From Thermotogae bacterium (GTDB taxonomy: Bacteria > Thermotogota > Thermotogae > Thermotogales > DSM-5069), in assembly GCA_003641785.1 (NCBI GenBank), contig QNAO01000029.1, positions 1 to 8,434 on the forward strand: DNA of 8,434 nt. The letters run 5' to 3'. Made by a program: the position numbers and the translations under genes. The notes below the pieces were generated by a model. The model was not told the DNA's origin. It did no database searches and worked only from the letters and a program-made list of their open reading frames with translations. This document shows, piece by piece, positions 1 to 7,369 of this stretch (position 1 is its first letter; each line of letters opens with the position of its first letter).

Positions 1-93
1 AATCCTGAAATAGCGCTGGAAATCGAAAGAAGAATCCGTAAGAAATACAATTTACCTCTGGAGAAAAAGCAGGATGAGAAGGAGAAAGAATAG
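1..93 (+). CDS. recA: RecA recombinase, C-terminal fragment (partial, 5' end outside window)
   Basis: An open frame runs from the window edge to a TAG at 91-93 and encodes 30 residues beginning NPEIALEIERRIRKKYNLP and ending in a Lys/Glu-rich tail. This matches the end of the RecA C-terminal domain, where a helix of the type NPEIA.EIE..IR.K is followed by a short charged tail. RecA is the ATP-dependent strand-exchange filament protein of homologous recombination. The catalytic core is not in the window, so the call rests on this short helix and on recX directly downstream, which is its usual neighbour. The last 20 bases overlap the start of recX in another frame, suggesting co-transcription and translational coupling. 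An acidic tail is usual in RecA; this one alternates Lys and Glu. Confidence 0.8.
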   Translation, partial: NPEIALEIERRIRKKYNLPLEKKQDEKEKE

Positions 94-520
94 TCCACAG
101 GACGCATTGAAAGATGTGCGTAGATTTTTGAAGTACAGAGCTCGATCTGTGGCTGAAGTTGTTAGAAAGTTATCTGATTTCGGTTATGATCAGGAAGTTA
201 TTGACAAAACGATTGAAACCCTGAAAAAGACCGGTGAAATCAACGATGAAGAGTTTGCATACATCTACGCCAGCGATATGCTGACAGTATATGGTTACGG
301 ACCTTTTGCAATTCGCAGAAAGCTTGCGCAACTTGGAATTGACGAAGAAACAGCGTTATCGGTCATTGATAGAGTTCTCTCAGAAAACGATCTCAACCAG
401 GTAATGTTGAAAATATTGACTCTACACAAGGTAAGCAAAGGGAAAATAAAGGATTTTCTTGCAAGACGTGGCTTTTCTTACGATCAGATAAGAGGACTTA
501 ATATAGAAGGAGGTGCTTAA
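74..520 (+). CDS. recX: RecX, regulatory protein of RecA
   Basis: This 148-residue protein has the size and build of RecX, a small all-helical protein that binds along the RecA filament and modulates (usually limits) its recombinase and coprotease activity. Three successive three-helix repeats are visible at about residues 12-54, 55-103 and 104-142. Family hallmarks include LKDVRRFLKYRARSVAEV near the start, the pattern LSDFGYDQEVIDKTIETLK, the INDEEFAYIYASD segment at 56-68, and YGPFAIRRKLAQLGID at 75-90. The ATG at 74 lies inside the end of recA, with a GGAG at 60-63 ten bases upstream. A TTG at 107 is an alternative start but lacks a well-spaced ribosome binding site. The stop codon lies just past the Shine-Dalgarno sequence of rny, so recA, recX and rny appear to share one transcript. 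Confidence 0.9.
   Translation: MRRRKNSPQDALKDVRRFLKYRARSVAEVVRKLSDFGYDQEVIDKTIETLKKTGEINDEEFAYIYASDMLTVYGYGPFAIRRKLAQLGIDEETALSVIDRVLSENDLNQVMLKILTLHKVSKGKIKDFLARRGFSYDQIRGLNIEGGA
507..515 (+). promoter_or_regulatory. Strong ribosome binding site of rny, inside the recX 3' end
   Basis: AAGGAGGTG lies ten bases before the rny ATG at 526 and is nearly fully complementary to the 3' end of 16S rRNA. It falls within the last codons of recX (stop at 518-520), so ribosomes finishing recX pass over the initiation site of rny. This fixes the rny start and suggests translational coupling. Confidence 0.85.
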
Positions 521-525
521 ACGAA

Positions 526-2055
526 ATGAACTGGCTATTCATAGTTCTTTCAGGGATTGCAGGCTTGCTCGTAGGATATCTGCTGAGCAGATTCCAAATA
601 GAAAAGAAAATGAGAAAGGCGCATCAAGATTCAGAATCTATAAAGAAAAAAGCTGAAGCGGAAGCGCAAGTGATCAGAAAAAAAGCGATTATAGACGCAC
701 GTGAAGAAGCTCACAAGATCAAAGAGGAAATAGAATCAGAGAGAAAAAAGCGGGAGCAAGAGCTGAGAAGTTATGAAGAACGTCTCTTGAAGAGGGAAGA
801 AATCATAGCAAAGCGTGAGGAAAACGTCGATAAGAGAGGGGCCTTCATTGAAAGTCAGAAAACACAGATTGAAGCTCAAAAAAAGAAAATAGAGCAAAAA
901 GAAAAGGAACTGCAAGAACGTTTCAATCAGTTAGCGGGAATGACTGTAGAAGAGGCAAGAGAAATAGTTTTAGAAGAAGCGCGCAACAAGTATGAACACG
1001 ATCTCGGTCAACTCTTCAAAAGGATAAAGGATCAATACGAAGAGCAAATGGAAAAGGAGGCCAAGCGCACCATCGCTGTCGCTGTGCAAAGATACGCTCC
1101 TGAGTATATAAACGAACTCACTGTATCCACGGTGAGTCTACCATCTGATGACATGAAAGGTAGAATAATAGGAAGAGAAGGAAGAAACATAAGAACTTTT
1201 GAAAAACTCACAGGGATTGATTTGATTATAGACGACACTCCAGAAGTAGTGGTTCTATCAGGTTTCAATCCAATAAGAAGGGAAATAGCCCGAATAACAC
1301 TCGAGAAGCTCGTTGTTGATGGGCGTATACACCCTGCGAGAATAGAAGAAATGTACGAAAAAGCCAAACAGGAAATTGAAAAGGTAATAAAAGATGCAGG
1401 TCAAGAAGCAACTTTCTTAACAGGTGTAACGGGCTTGCACATCGAGCTGGTTAAACTGGTTGGAAAACTGAAATTCAGAACAAGTTATGGTCAAAATGTT
1501 CTCACCCACTCTATAGAAGTCGCTCAATTAGCAGGACTTATGGCAGAAGAGCTCGGTTTAGACGCCGATAAGGCGAGAAGAGGTGGCTTGTTACATGATA
1601 TTGGAAAAGCTTTGGATCACGAAATTGAGGGAGCCCACACAGAAATTGGAGCAGAGATAGCGAGGCGCTATGGAGAATCCGAGCTGATAGCCAACATGAT
1701 AATGAGTCACCACGGTGAAGAAGAACCCATATGCCCCGAATCTGTGCTTGTTGCAGCTGCTGATGCGCTGTCGGCGGCTCGTCCCGGTGCGAGACGTGAA
1801 AGCCTTGAAAACTACATAAGACGACTTGTTAAGATAGAGAGAATCGCTATGAGTTTCAAAAACGTGGAAAAGGCGTACGCAATACAAGCTGGAAGGGAAG
1901 TCAGAGTGATAGTTGAACCAGAGAAAATTGACGACGCGGAAGCAGATAAGACTGCATACGACATCGCAAAAAAGATCGAAGAAGAAGTTGAATATCCCGG
2001 TGTACTGAAAGTAGTGGTGATCAGAGAGCGAAGAAGTATTGCCTACGCGAAGTAA
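526..2055 (+). CDS. rny: Ribonuclease Y, membrane-anchored endoribonuclease
   Basis: RNase Y starts bulk mRNA decay in many bacteria lacking RNase E by endonucleolytic cleavage at the inner face of the membrane. The 509-residue length is typical (about 510-520). The domain order is complete. A single N-terminal membrane helix lies at about 3-21 (LFIVLSGIAGLLVGYLL). A long Lys/Glu/Arg-rich coiled coil covers about 25-165. A KH RNA-binding domain includes the GRIIGREGRN loop at 212-221. The HD metal-dependent phosphohydrolase domain spans about 325-420. Likely metal ligands are H328, the H357-D358 pair in LLHDIGKALDHE, H371, H395-H396 and D413 in AAADALSAARPGAR. The ATG at 526 is supported by the strong ribosome binding site at 507-515. 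The gene is the last of the plus-strand unit and ends at the terminator at 2057-2084. Identification is secure; no defect is seen. Confidence 0.97.
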   Translation: MNWLFIVLSGIAGLLVGYLLSRFQIEKKMRKAHQDSESIKKKAEAEAQVIRKKAIIDAREEAHKIKEEIESERKKREQELRSYEERLLKREEIIAKREENVDKRGAFIESQKTQIEAQKKKIEQKEKELQERFNQLAGMTVEEAREIVLEEARNKYEHDLGQLFKRIKDQYEEQMEKEAKRTIAVAVQRYAPEYINELTVSTVSLPSDDMKGRIIGREGRNIRTFEKLTGIDLIIDDTPEVVVLSGFNPIRREIARITLEKLVVDGRIHPARIEEMYEKAKQEIEKVIKDAGQEATFLTGVTGLHIELVKLVGKLKFRTSYGQNVLTHSIEVAQLAGLMAEELGLDADKARRGGLLHDIGKALDHEIEGAHTEIGAEIARRYGESELIANMIMSHHGEEEPICPESVLVAAADALSAARPGARRESLENYIRRLVKIERIAMSFKNVEKAYAIQAGREVRVIVEPEKIDDAEADKTAYDIAKKIEEEVEYPGVLKVVVIRERRSIAYAK

Positions 2056-2056
2056 C

Positions 2057-2084
2057 AAAAAGAGGGGGAATTCCCCCTCTTTTT
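2057..2084. terminator. Bidirectional Rho-independent terminator between rny and hflC
   Basis: The arms AAAAAGAGGGGG (2057-2068) and CCCCCTCTTTTT (2073-2084) pair perfectly around an AATT loop. Each arm supplies a T run when read on its own strand: TTTTTT at 2080-2085 for rny and, on the minus strand, TTTTT at 2061-2057 for hflC. The rny stop ends one base before the left arm, and the hflC stop codon (2087-2085) directly abuts the right arm. One hairpin therefore serves both convergent units. Confidence 0.92.
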
Positions 2085-2942
2085 TCACTTTATCTGCTGA
2101 AAGTATCTCAGTAAGTCACTGTTCTCACCGAGAATCAGAGTCGAATCCGTTAACGAAGATCTGTACACAGCGAGAATCTTCCACAGTTCATAGAATTCTG
2201 GGTCGCGCGAATAAGCCGCAGAGTATATGACGGTTGCGCTCGCTTCACCAGTTCCACGTAGTGTTTGAGCTTGACTTTCAGCCGTTGCCAAGGTAACGGT
2301 AACGGTTTTGTCGGCTTCAGCTTTGATCTTCTCGGATTCCTTTTGCCCTTCTGCTCTTATCTGAGCCGCTATACTATACCTTTCTTCTTTCATTCTGTTG
2401 TAAACAGCCTGCGCATTTTCCTGTGGCAAGTCGGCATGTTTCACACGAACCTCAACAATTTCAATACCAAAATCATAGAGGCTATTCCTACTGAGTTTTG
2501 TAACAGTACTCAGAAACTCGTTTCTCTCTTCAGAAACGATCTCTTCGAGTGTATGTTTTGCAAAAATATCACGCACATGAGAGTAGACCACATCGTCTAT
2601 TCTTGTCAAAGCAAGATCCATATTTTTGATAGACTCTATGAACTTCTTCGCATCGTATATCTTCCAGAGCACATAGGTATCTATCAAAAGAGTTTTCTTA
2701 TCTGCAGTGATTATCTTTTCTACAGCTATATCATAGATCATTATCCTCTTCTCAAACCTGTGTACATTGTCGATAAACGGTGTCCTGAAGTAGAGACCCG
2801 GTTCTGTAATGATTTTTCTTATTTCTCCGAATCTAAGCAGCACCGCCTGATCGGTTTGATCCACTATGAACAAGGAGGATACGGCAAAAACGGCGGCTAT
2901 GACAACTACTACAGCCACAGTTATAAGAATTGCCAGCTTCAT
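2085..2942 (-). CDS. hflC: HflC, SPFH-domain membrane protein partnering HflK
   Basis: HflC pairs with HflK in a large membrane-anchored SPFH assembly that surrounds and modulates the AAA protease FtsH in E. coli. This protein has 285 residues, somewhat shorter than E. coli HflC (about 334). A hydrophobic N-terminal anchor lies at about 4-24. The SPFH/band-7 domain follows, with FIVDQTDQAVLLRFGEI at 25-41, GLYFRTPFID at 49-58, and the family pattern RMKEERYSIAAQIRAEGQKE at about 183-202. A long helical stretch with DKTVTVTLATAESQAQTLRG comes next, then the conserved EFYELWKILAVYRSSL segment near 249-264. The ATG overlaps the hflK stop as ATGA, and GGTGAGG lies just upstream at 2953-2947, so translation is probably coupled. 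It is the last gene of the minus-strand operon, ending at the bidirectional terminator. HflK/HflC assignment relies on order and size; both belong to the same superfamily. Confidence 0.92.
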   Translation of the reverse strand: MKLAILITVAVVVVIAAVFAVSSLFIVDQTDQAVLLRFGEIRKIITEPGLYFRTPFIDNVHRFEKRIMIYDIAVEKIITADKKTLLIDTYVLWKIYDAKKFIESIKNMDLALTRIDDVVYSHVRDIFAKHTLEEIVSEERNEFLSTVTKLSRNSLYDFGIEIVEVRVKHADLPQENAQAVYNRMKEERYSIAAQIRAEGQKESEKIKAEADKTVTVTLATAESQAQTLRGTGEASATVIYSAAYSRDPEFYELWKILAVYRSSLTDSTLILGENSDLLRYFQQIK

Positions 2943-3871
2943 GGCGCCTCACCCCCCATAATTTCAGTTATATCCAGCAGTTTTAAAGTATTGCTTGAAT
3001 CAAGAATGAGTATTCTGTTTTTCATCTTTCCGAGAACTTCTTGCAACGTCTCTAATAGAAGTCTCTGACGAGTTATCACAGGAGCTTTTATGTATTCATT
3101 GTAGACTTTCAGAAATCTCGATGTCTCGCCTTGGGCTATCAAAATTTGCTGATCGGCGTAGGCTTCCGCATCCCTGAGAATCTTCTGGGCCTGACCCTCA
3201 GCTTTTGGAACCACGTCGTTTGCATATTTCAAGGCTTCATTTATGAACCTTTCCTTATCCTGCCGCGCGTTGTTCACATCATCAAAAGCTGATACAACCG
3301 GATCCGGAGGTGCCACCTCCTGCAAATACACACTTTCTACTTTTATTCCAGCACCGTACGATTCGAGAAGTTTTTGAACTCTTTCTGTGGTTTCCATAGC
3401 AACCTGGTCTCTTTCTGTTGTGAGGATCTCATCTACACTTCTTTCAGCGACCCTTTCTCTAAGAACCGATTCTGTTGTGAACTTAACAAGCCTTTCTTCT
3501 TCTGTTATGTTGAAGGCGAAACTCGTGGGATCCACTACCCTGTACTGGACAACTGCCTCCACATACACCATATTCCCGTCCCCCGTGATCATAATAGCTT
3601 CAGTGGGAACGCTGTCATATCTTACTTGCCCGCGATAGTAAACGGTTTGAAAACCTATTTCGACCTTTCTCAGGCCTGTTACATCCACTGTCACATGTGA
3701 CTGAAACGGGTACGGCATGTGAAAATGAATGCCCGGTCCAACGGTGTAAGAATATGCTCCAAACGTCTTCACTAGTGCCACTTCTGATGGTCCTACCTGG
3801 TACACACCGGTAATAACGATAAAAGCAACTACCGCTGCTATTATTGGCACACCGATTTTCAGAAATTTCAC
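2939..3871 (-). CDS. hflK: HflK, SPFH-domain membrane protein partnering HflC
   Basis: This is the first of the HflK-HflC pair, which forms a hetero-oligomeric membrane scaffold controlling FtsH proteolysis (established for E. coli). It has 310 residues, against about 419 in E. coli. It lacks the long Gly/Pro-rich cytosolic N-terminus of enterobacterial HflK and begins almost directly with the membrane helix at about 7-26. Typical SPFH features follow: VYQVGPSEVALVKTFGAY (23-40), VGPGIHFHMPYPF (44-56), ITGDGNMVYVEAVVQYRVVDP (about 95-115), and VYLQEVAPPDPVVSAFDDV near 181-199. A Lys/Glu/Ala-rich helix then runs from about 200 to 255. The start codon is GTG, overlapping the pyrG stop as GTGA. 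GGAGGAGG at 3886-3879, inside the pyrG 3' end, sits seven bases upstream. A stomatin-like protein is the alternative, but the tandem partner favours HflK. Confidence 0.92.
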   Translation of the reverse strand: MKFLKIGVPIIAAVVAFIVITGVYQVGPSEVALVKTFGAYSYTVGPGIHFHMPYPFQSHVTVDVTGLRKVEIGFQTVYYRGQVRYDSVPTEAIMITGDGNMVYVEAVVQYRVVDPTSFAFNITEEERLVKFTTESVLRERVAERSVDEILTTERDQVAMETTERVQKLLESYGAGIKVESVYLQEVAPPDPVVSAFDDVNNARQDKERFINEALKYANDVVPKAEGQAQKILRDAEAYADQQILIAQGETSRFLKVYNEYIKAPVITRQRLLLETLQEVLGKMKNRILILDSSNTLKLLDITEIMGGEAP

Positions 3872-5445
3872 TTTCTCGCCTCCTCCCTTGAGATACTCGA
3901 AACAAACTCCACAAAAATCGGATGGGGCTTACCGACCTTTGTCTTGAATTCCGGGTGATACTGAACCCCCACAAAAAACGGGTGATCCTGAAGCTCAACA
4001 GCCTCAACAAAAGCGGATTTAGCCGCCACAACTAACTTATAGCCGGACTCTGATGGTTTCTTGAACATATCTTGAAACATATCGTAGTTCACCTCATAGC
4101 GGTGTCTGTGTCTTTCCTTAATTTTGTGAGATCCTCTGTATATCTTCCACAACCTTGTTCGAGGCTGAATCTCCATTTCTTGCGAACCCAAACGCATCGT
4201 CCCCCCTAACTTCATGATTCTTTTCTGTTCTTCCATCATGGTAATAACTGCATGGGATGTAGCCGGATCAAATTCAGTTGAGTTCGCATCCGCGTAACCC
4301 ATAACATGTCTTGCAAATTCCACTATCATGAGCTGCATGCCAAGACAGATACCGAGTATTGGTTTGCCATGCTCTCTGGCATACCTTATAGCCTTTATCT
4401 TTCCTTCTATGCCTCTCTTTCCAAATCCACCGGGAACTATTAGCCCATCGTACTGATCAAGATACTCGCATACCTCTTCCCAAGACAAAGATTCAAGCAT
4501 CTCTGAGTCCACAGTTTCCGGTTTTCGGCAACCAGAGAGGAAAACCGACTCAACAATGCTCTTGTATGCATCGTCTGTTCCAAGGTATTTCGCAATTAGA
4601 GCAACTCTGAACGGTTTAAAATCTTTCGGATAGATCCACTGGGCACAGCTTTTGAGCTTTACTGACAATCTTTGCGCCACTTTTGTATGGACTTGTAGAT
4701 CTTTCAATGTTTCCAGGACTGAATACACATTGGAGAGATTGGGAAGATTTATGACCATATCATGCGGAACACCACCAAAAAGTGCAACCTTGTTGAGCAC
4801 TTCTTCTCCAACACACTTTTCACTTCTGACAACTATCATATCTGGATTAATCCCGGCACGTCTGAGAAGCTGAACAGACTGTTGAGTTGGTTTCGTCTTG
4901 AACTCATTCGACACTGAGAGATAGGGAACATATGTCACATGCACAAAGACAAAATCATCTTGAGATCTTTCCAGAGCGAGCTCCCTCACACTTTCAAGAA
5001 ACACCTCACTCTCAATGTCACCAACAGTACCACCTATCTCTATGACGTTCACATATCCTTGAAGAGACAGGATCCTGTCCTTTATCTCGCCGGTAACATG
5101 AGGGACTATTTGAACCGTTGAACCTAAATATCCTCCGCTCCTCTCTTTTTCAATGACTTTGGAGTAAATCTGTCCAGCAGTTATGTTATTACTGCGCTTC
5201 ATATCTTCTCCCAAAAACCTTTCGTAGTGTCCAAGATCGAGATCAGCCTCATAGCCATCTTCCGTAACAAACACTTCACCGTGCTGATTTGGATTCATCG
5301 TACCGGCGTCGACATTCAGATATGGATCGACTTTCAGAACACTCACATCCACACCTGAATCCTTCAAGAGGCGGGCAAGAGAAGCAGAGAAAATCCCCTT
5401 ACCTATCCCACTGAGAACTCCACCTGTAACAACTATGTATTTCAC
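3868..5445 (-). CDS. pyrG: CTP synthase (glutamine-hydrolysing)
   Basis: CTP synthase converts UTP, ATP and glutamine to CTP in the last step of de novo pyrimidine nucleotide synthesis, in the cytosol. The 525 residues carry both domains. The N-terminal synthetase has the ATP loop GGVLSGIGKGI (8-18, K16), DPYLNVDAGTMNPNQHGEVF (40-59), DLDLGHYERF (68-77, likely Mg ligand D70) and EIGGTVGDIES (136-146, likely Mg ligand E136). The C-terminal class I glutamine amidotransferase has PGGFGKRG (338-345), the nucleophile C367 in GICLGMQ, and H497/E499 in GVQYHPEF. All catalytic elements are present. The start is GTG at 5445, with AAGGAGG at 5459-5453 seven bases upstream. It lies 15 bases after the sugar kinase gene and overlaps hflK by four bases. 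The loop reads SGIGKGI where E. coli has SSLGKGI, resembling the eukaryotic form. Confidence 0.98.
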   Translation of the reverse strand: MKYIVVTGGVLSGIGKGIFSASLARLLKDSGVDVSVLKVDPYLNVDAGTMNPNQHGEVFVTEDGYEADLDLGHYERFLGEDMKRSNNITAGQIYSKVIEKERSGGYLGSTVQIVPHVTGEIKDRILSLQGYVNVIEIGGTVGDIESEVFLESVRELALERSQDDFVFVHVTYVPYLSVSNEFKTKPTQQSVQLLRRAGINPDMIVVRSEKCVGEEVLNKVALFGGVPHDMVINLPNLSNVYSVLETLKDLQVHTKVAQRLSVKLKSCAQWIYPKDFKPFRVALIAKYLGTDDAYKSIVESVFLSGCRKPETVDSEMLESLSWEEVCEYLDQYDGLIVPGGFGKRGIEGKIKAIRYAREHGKPILGICLGMQLMIVEFARHVMGYADANSTEFDPATSHAVITMMEEQKRIMKLGGTMRLGSQEMEIQPRTRLWKIYRGSHKIKERHRHRYEVNYDMFQDMFKKPSESGYKLVVAAKSAFVEAVELQDHPFFVGVQYHPEFKTKVGKPHPIFVEFVSSISREEARK

Positions 5446-5460
5446 AAAAACGCCTCCTTG

Positions 5461-6387
5461 TTACATTATCAGCAACTTCAAAAGGGCATCTTCCCCACGC
5501 TCTTTAAGGAAGCCCATAAGTTCTTCTCGGACTGGACTTGAACTTGAAGTCCCCTTCTTCTGAACCGCAAGAGATGCGCTTGCAACGGCAAGTTTGAGAG
5601 CGTCGTAAGGGTCCATCTTCAAGATCATGGCCGCTATGAAAGCTCCGTTAAAGGCATCTCCTGCTCCTGTGGTGTCAACGACATTGACATTGTAAGCGTT
5701 GAAATGGAATGAGCTTTTTGCCGTGTAAAGCGACGCTCCCTTTTTACCTTGCTTAACAAGCACAGTCTCGATACCACGCGAGATAAGAGATTTTGCGCCT
5801 TTCTCAACTGTGTCTTTCCCAGAAAGAGCGAAGAGCTCACTTTCGTTGGGAGCTATGATATCGATAAACGGAAGGATATCAAAGGGCACTTCACTTTCCA
5901 AACCACCCGGATCGACAAAGACAGTCTTGCCATTTCTCTTCGCCATGACCACTACTTCCCGTGCTGTTTCAATGGGAATGCCAAACTGCACAAACACAAT
6001 TGAACTGTTCTCAAGAAATATCCAGTTCACATTCTCAGCGAGAAGATCTTTGTTGGCTCCAAGAGCATGAAACATCGTATTTTGACCCTGGTTGTCCACA
6101 ACGACAAATGTTCTCCCAGTGTGGGAACTGGAAAAATTCACCAAAGAGGTATCAACACCCAACTTTTCAAGCCTTTTCAGAGCAGATTTGCCTGAACTAT
6201 CGCTTCCCACACTTGCAAGAAGCACAGCTTCAAAGCCAAGTTTAGCGAGTGCTGCGGCGGTGTTCGCTCCCTTTCCTCCAACATCTGTATACACTCTCTT
6301 CGACAAATGATTTCTACCGTATTCGAGCTTCTCAACATGAATAAACGTATCTATATTTACCTTACCCACAACGGCAATTTTTTTCAT
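5461..6387 (-). CDS. PfkB/ribokinase-family carbohydrate kinase
   Basis: This ATP-dependent kinase of the ribokinase (PfkB) superfamily has 308 residues, the normal length. Both family signatures are clear. VGKVNIDTFIHV (7-18) precedes the substrate-binding GGKGANTAAALAKLG (37-51). NESE at 181-184 matches the NxxE metal/phosphate motif. DTTGAGDAFNGAF at 238-250 holds the anion hole and the likely catalytic base D244, followed by the nucleotide-site helix ALKLAVASASLAV and GTSSSSP at 279-285. The GGKGAN motif and the VREEL ending most resemble ribokinase, which makes ribose 5-phosphate. No ribose transporter or rbsD gene adjoins it here, so another sugar or a nucleoside is possible; I therefore give no symbol. 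The ATG overlaps the htpX stop (TAATG), with AGGTG at 6400-6396 as ribosome binding site. pyrG follows 15 bases later. Confidence 0.9.
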   Translation of the reverse strand: MKKIAVVGKVNIDTFIHVEKLEYGRNHLSKRVYTDVGGKGANTAAALAKLGFEAVLLASVGSDSSGKSALKRLEKLGVDTSLVNFSSSHTGRTFVVVDNQGQNTMFHALGANKDLLAENVNWIFLENSSIVFVQFGIPIETAREVVVMAKRNGKTVFVDPGGLESEVPFDILPFIDIIAPNESELFALSGKDTVEKGAKSLISRGIETVLVKQGKKGASLYTAKSSFHFNAYNVNVVDTTGAGDAFNGAFIAAMILKMDPYDALKLAVASASLAVQKKGTSSSSPVREELMGFLKERGEDALLKLLIM

Positions 6388-7358
6388 TATCCCTTCACCT
6401 CATACAACTCTTTGTAAACGGTTTCGGCATCAACACCCTCAAGGATAGCAATTCTCATGTGAATCGGTGGATGAGTGCTGAAAAGATTTGCCAATTTGCC
6501 ATGACGCTCATTCACCTTTCTCTTCAACGGATCTGCGATGAAAAGATGAGCAGTTGCGATGCTGGCAACTTTCATTTTCTCGTTCCTCGCAATTTTTCTC
6601 AGCGCATTTGCAAGCCCCTTGGGGTTTCTGGTCAGTTCAGAGGCTCTGGCATCGGCAAAGTACTCTCTTGTTCTGGAAACCGCGAAAACAGTTATTCTTC
6701 CAAGTAGCGCAAAGAGCGTGGCGACAGCGGCAATCATCAACAGAGCAAGAAACACATAACCAGAACTGTCTCTTCCCCTTTTACCTTTGGAGATTCGACC
6801 AAACCTTCCATAGCCCCAAAGCGTGCGCCAGGCCACGATTTGCACCAAAACAATTGTTCCCAAAATTGCGCTCACCATTGTCATTAGAAGTGTATCTTTG
6901 TTCAGCACATGGCTGATTTCGTGAGCTATCACACCCTCAGTTTCCTCTCGATTTAACTCATCAAGCAGACCACGAGTAACACAAACAGCACTTTTTTCAG
7001 GAGAAAACCCTGTTGCAAAGGCGTTTATACTATCATCTTCAATCACGTACACCTTGGGAATATGGCTCAGTCCACAAGCCACACACACTTCTTCAACAAT
7101 ATTGCTAAGCTGCTTTTCTTCAAAGGAATCATCAGAAAGTGGTTTAGCTTGAACCGACTTGAGCACAAGAGACGGACCTGAACCAACGCCCACCAACACC
7201 TGCACAGTTGCTATTGTGACCATCAAGAGTGTTACGATAGGAAATATGGAAAAAATCACATCAATAAAAAAACCAAGAAAGACCATCATGATCATGAACA
7301 ACGCCACTAACAGATAAGTCTTTCTGATATTCTTCGCCTGCTGTTGAACAAAATCCAC
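6387..7358 (-). CDS. htpX: HtpX-like M48 family membrane zinc metalloprotease
   Basis: HtpX is an integral-membrane zinc protease that degrades damaged or misfolded membrane proteins, partly overlapping FtsH in function in E. coli. This 323-residue protein has the family layout. Two N-terminal membrane helices lie at about 15-35 and 37-57. A zinc-binding HEISH (146-150, with catalytic E147) follows GVIA. Two further hydrophobic segments lie at about 158-177 and 201-221. The third zinc ligand E232 sits in SRTREYFADARASEL. The motif DDSINAFATGFSP (108-120), then an AVCVTRGLL strand, is characteristic, as is FSTHPPIHMRIAIL near the C-terminus. Start is GTG at 7358, with GAGGTG at 7371-7366 seven bases before it, overlapping the lemA stop. 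It is 11 bases after lemA and overlaps the kinase gene by one base. LemA next to an M48 protease is a recurrent bacterial pairing. Confidence 0.95.
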   Translation of the reverse strand: MDFVQQQAKNIRKTYLLVALFMIMMVFLGFFIDVIFSIFPIVTLLMVTIATVQVLVGVGSGPSLVLKSVQAKPLSDDSFEEKQLSNIVEEVCVACGLSHIPKVYVIEDDSINAFATGFSPEKSAVCVTRGLLDELNREETEGVIAHEISHVLNKDTLLMTMVSAILGTIVLVQIVAWRTLWGYGRFGRISKGKRGRDSSGYVFLALLMIAAVATLFALLGRITVFAVSRTREYFADARASELTRNPKGLANALRKIARNEKMKVASIATAHLFIADPLKRKVNERHGKLANLFSTHPPIHMRIAILEGVDAETVYKELYEVKG

Positions 7359-7369
7359 TCAAGAACACC

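Noticed and set aside
526..1020. Repetitive AG-rich stretch in rny as a possible repeat array
   Set aside because: It encodes the Lys/Glu/Arg coiled coil of RNase Y; there are no regularly spaced identical units, so it is neither a CRISPR array nor a tandem repeat.
1591..2088. A 165-codon minus-strand frame opposite the 3' half of rny
   Set aside because: It is antisense to the HD domain of RNase Y, Phe/Ser/Cys-rich with no recognisable motif, and would run through the shared terminator.
2265..3068. A 267-codon plus-strand open frame opposite hflC and the end of hflK
   Set aside because: The translation is low-complexity in character (Phe, Ser, Tyr, Cys-rich) with no family motif, and the opposite strand holds two clear SPFH proteins. 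It is a shadow frame.
3615..4031. A 138-codon minus-strand frame spanning the pyrG/hflK junction
   Set aside because: It is the +1/-1 frame of two well-supported genes, Arg/Ser-rich and without motifs. The GTGA overlap and ribosome binding site support the annotated frames, so I see no frameshift.
6554..6916. A 120-codon plus-strand frame opposite htpX, with several smaller ones
   Set aside because: Composition is unnatural (Trp, Gln, Arg, Cys, Phe-rich) and it covers the HtpX zinc-protease region, which is intact on the minus strand.
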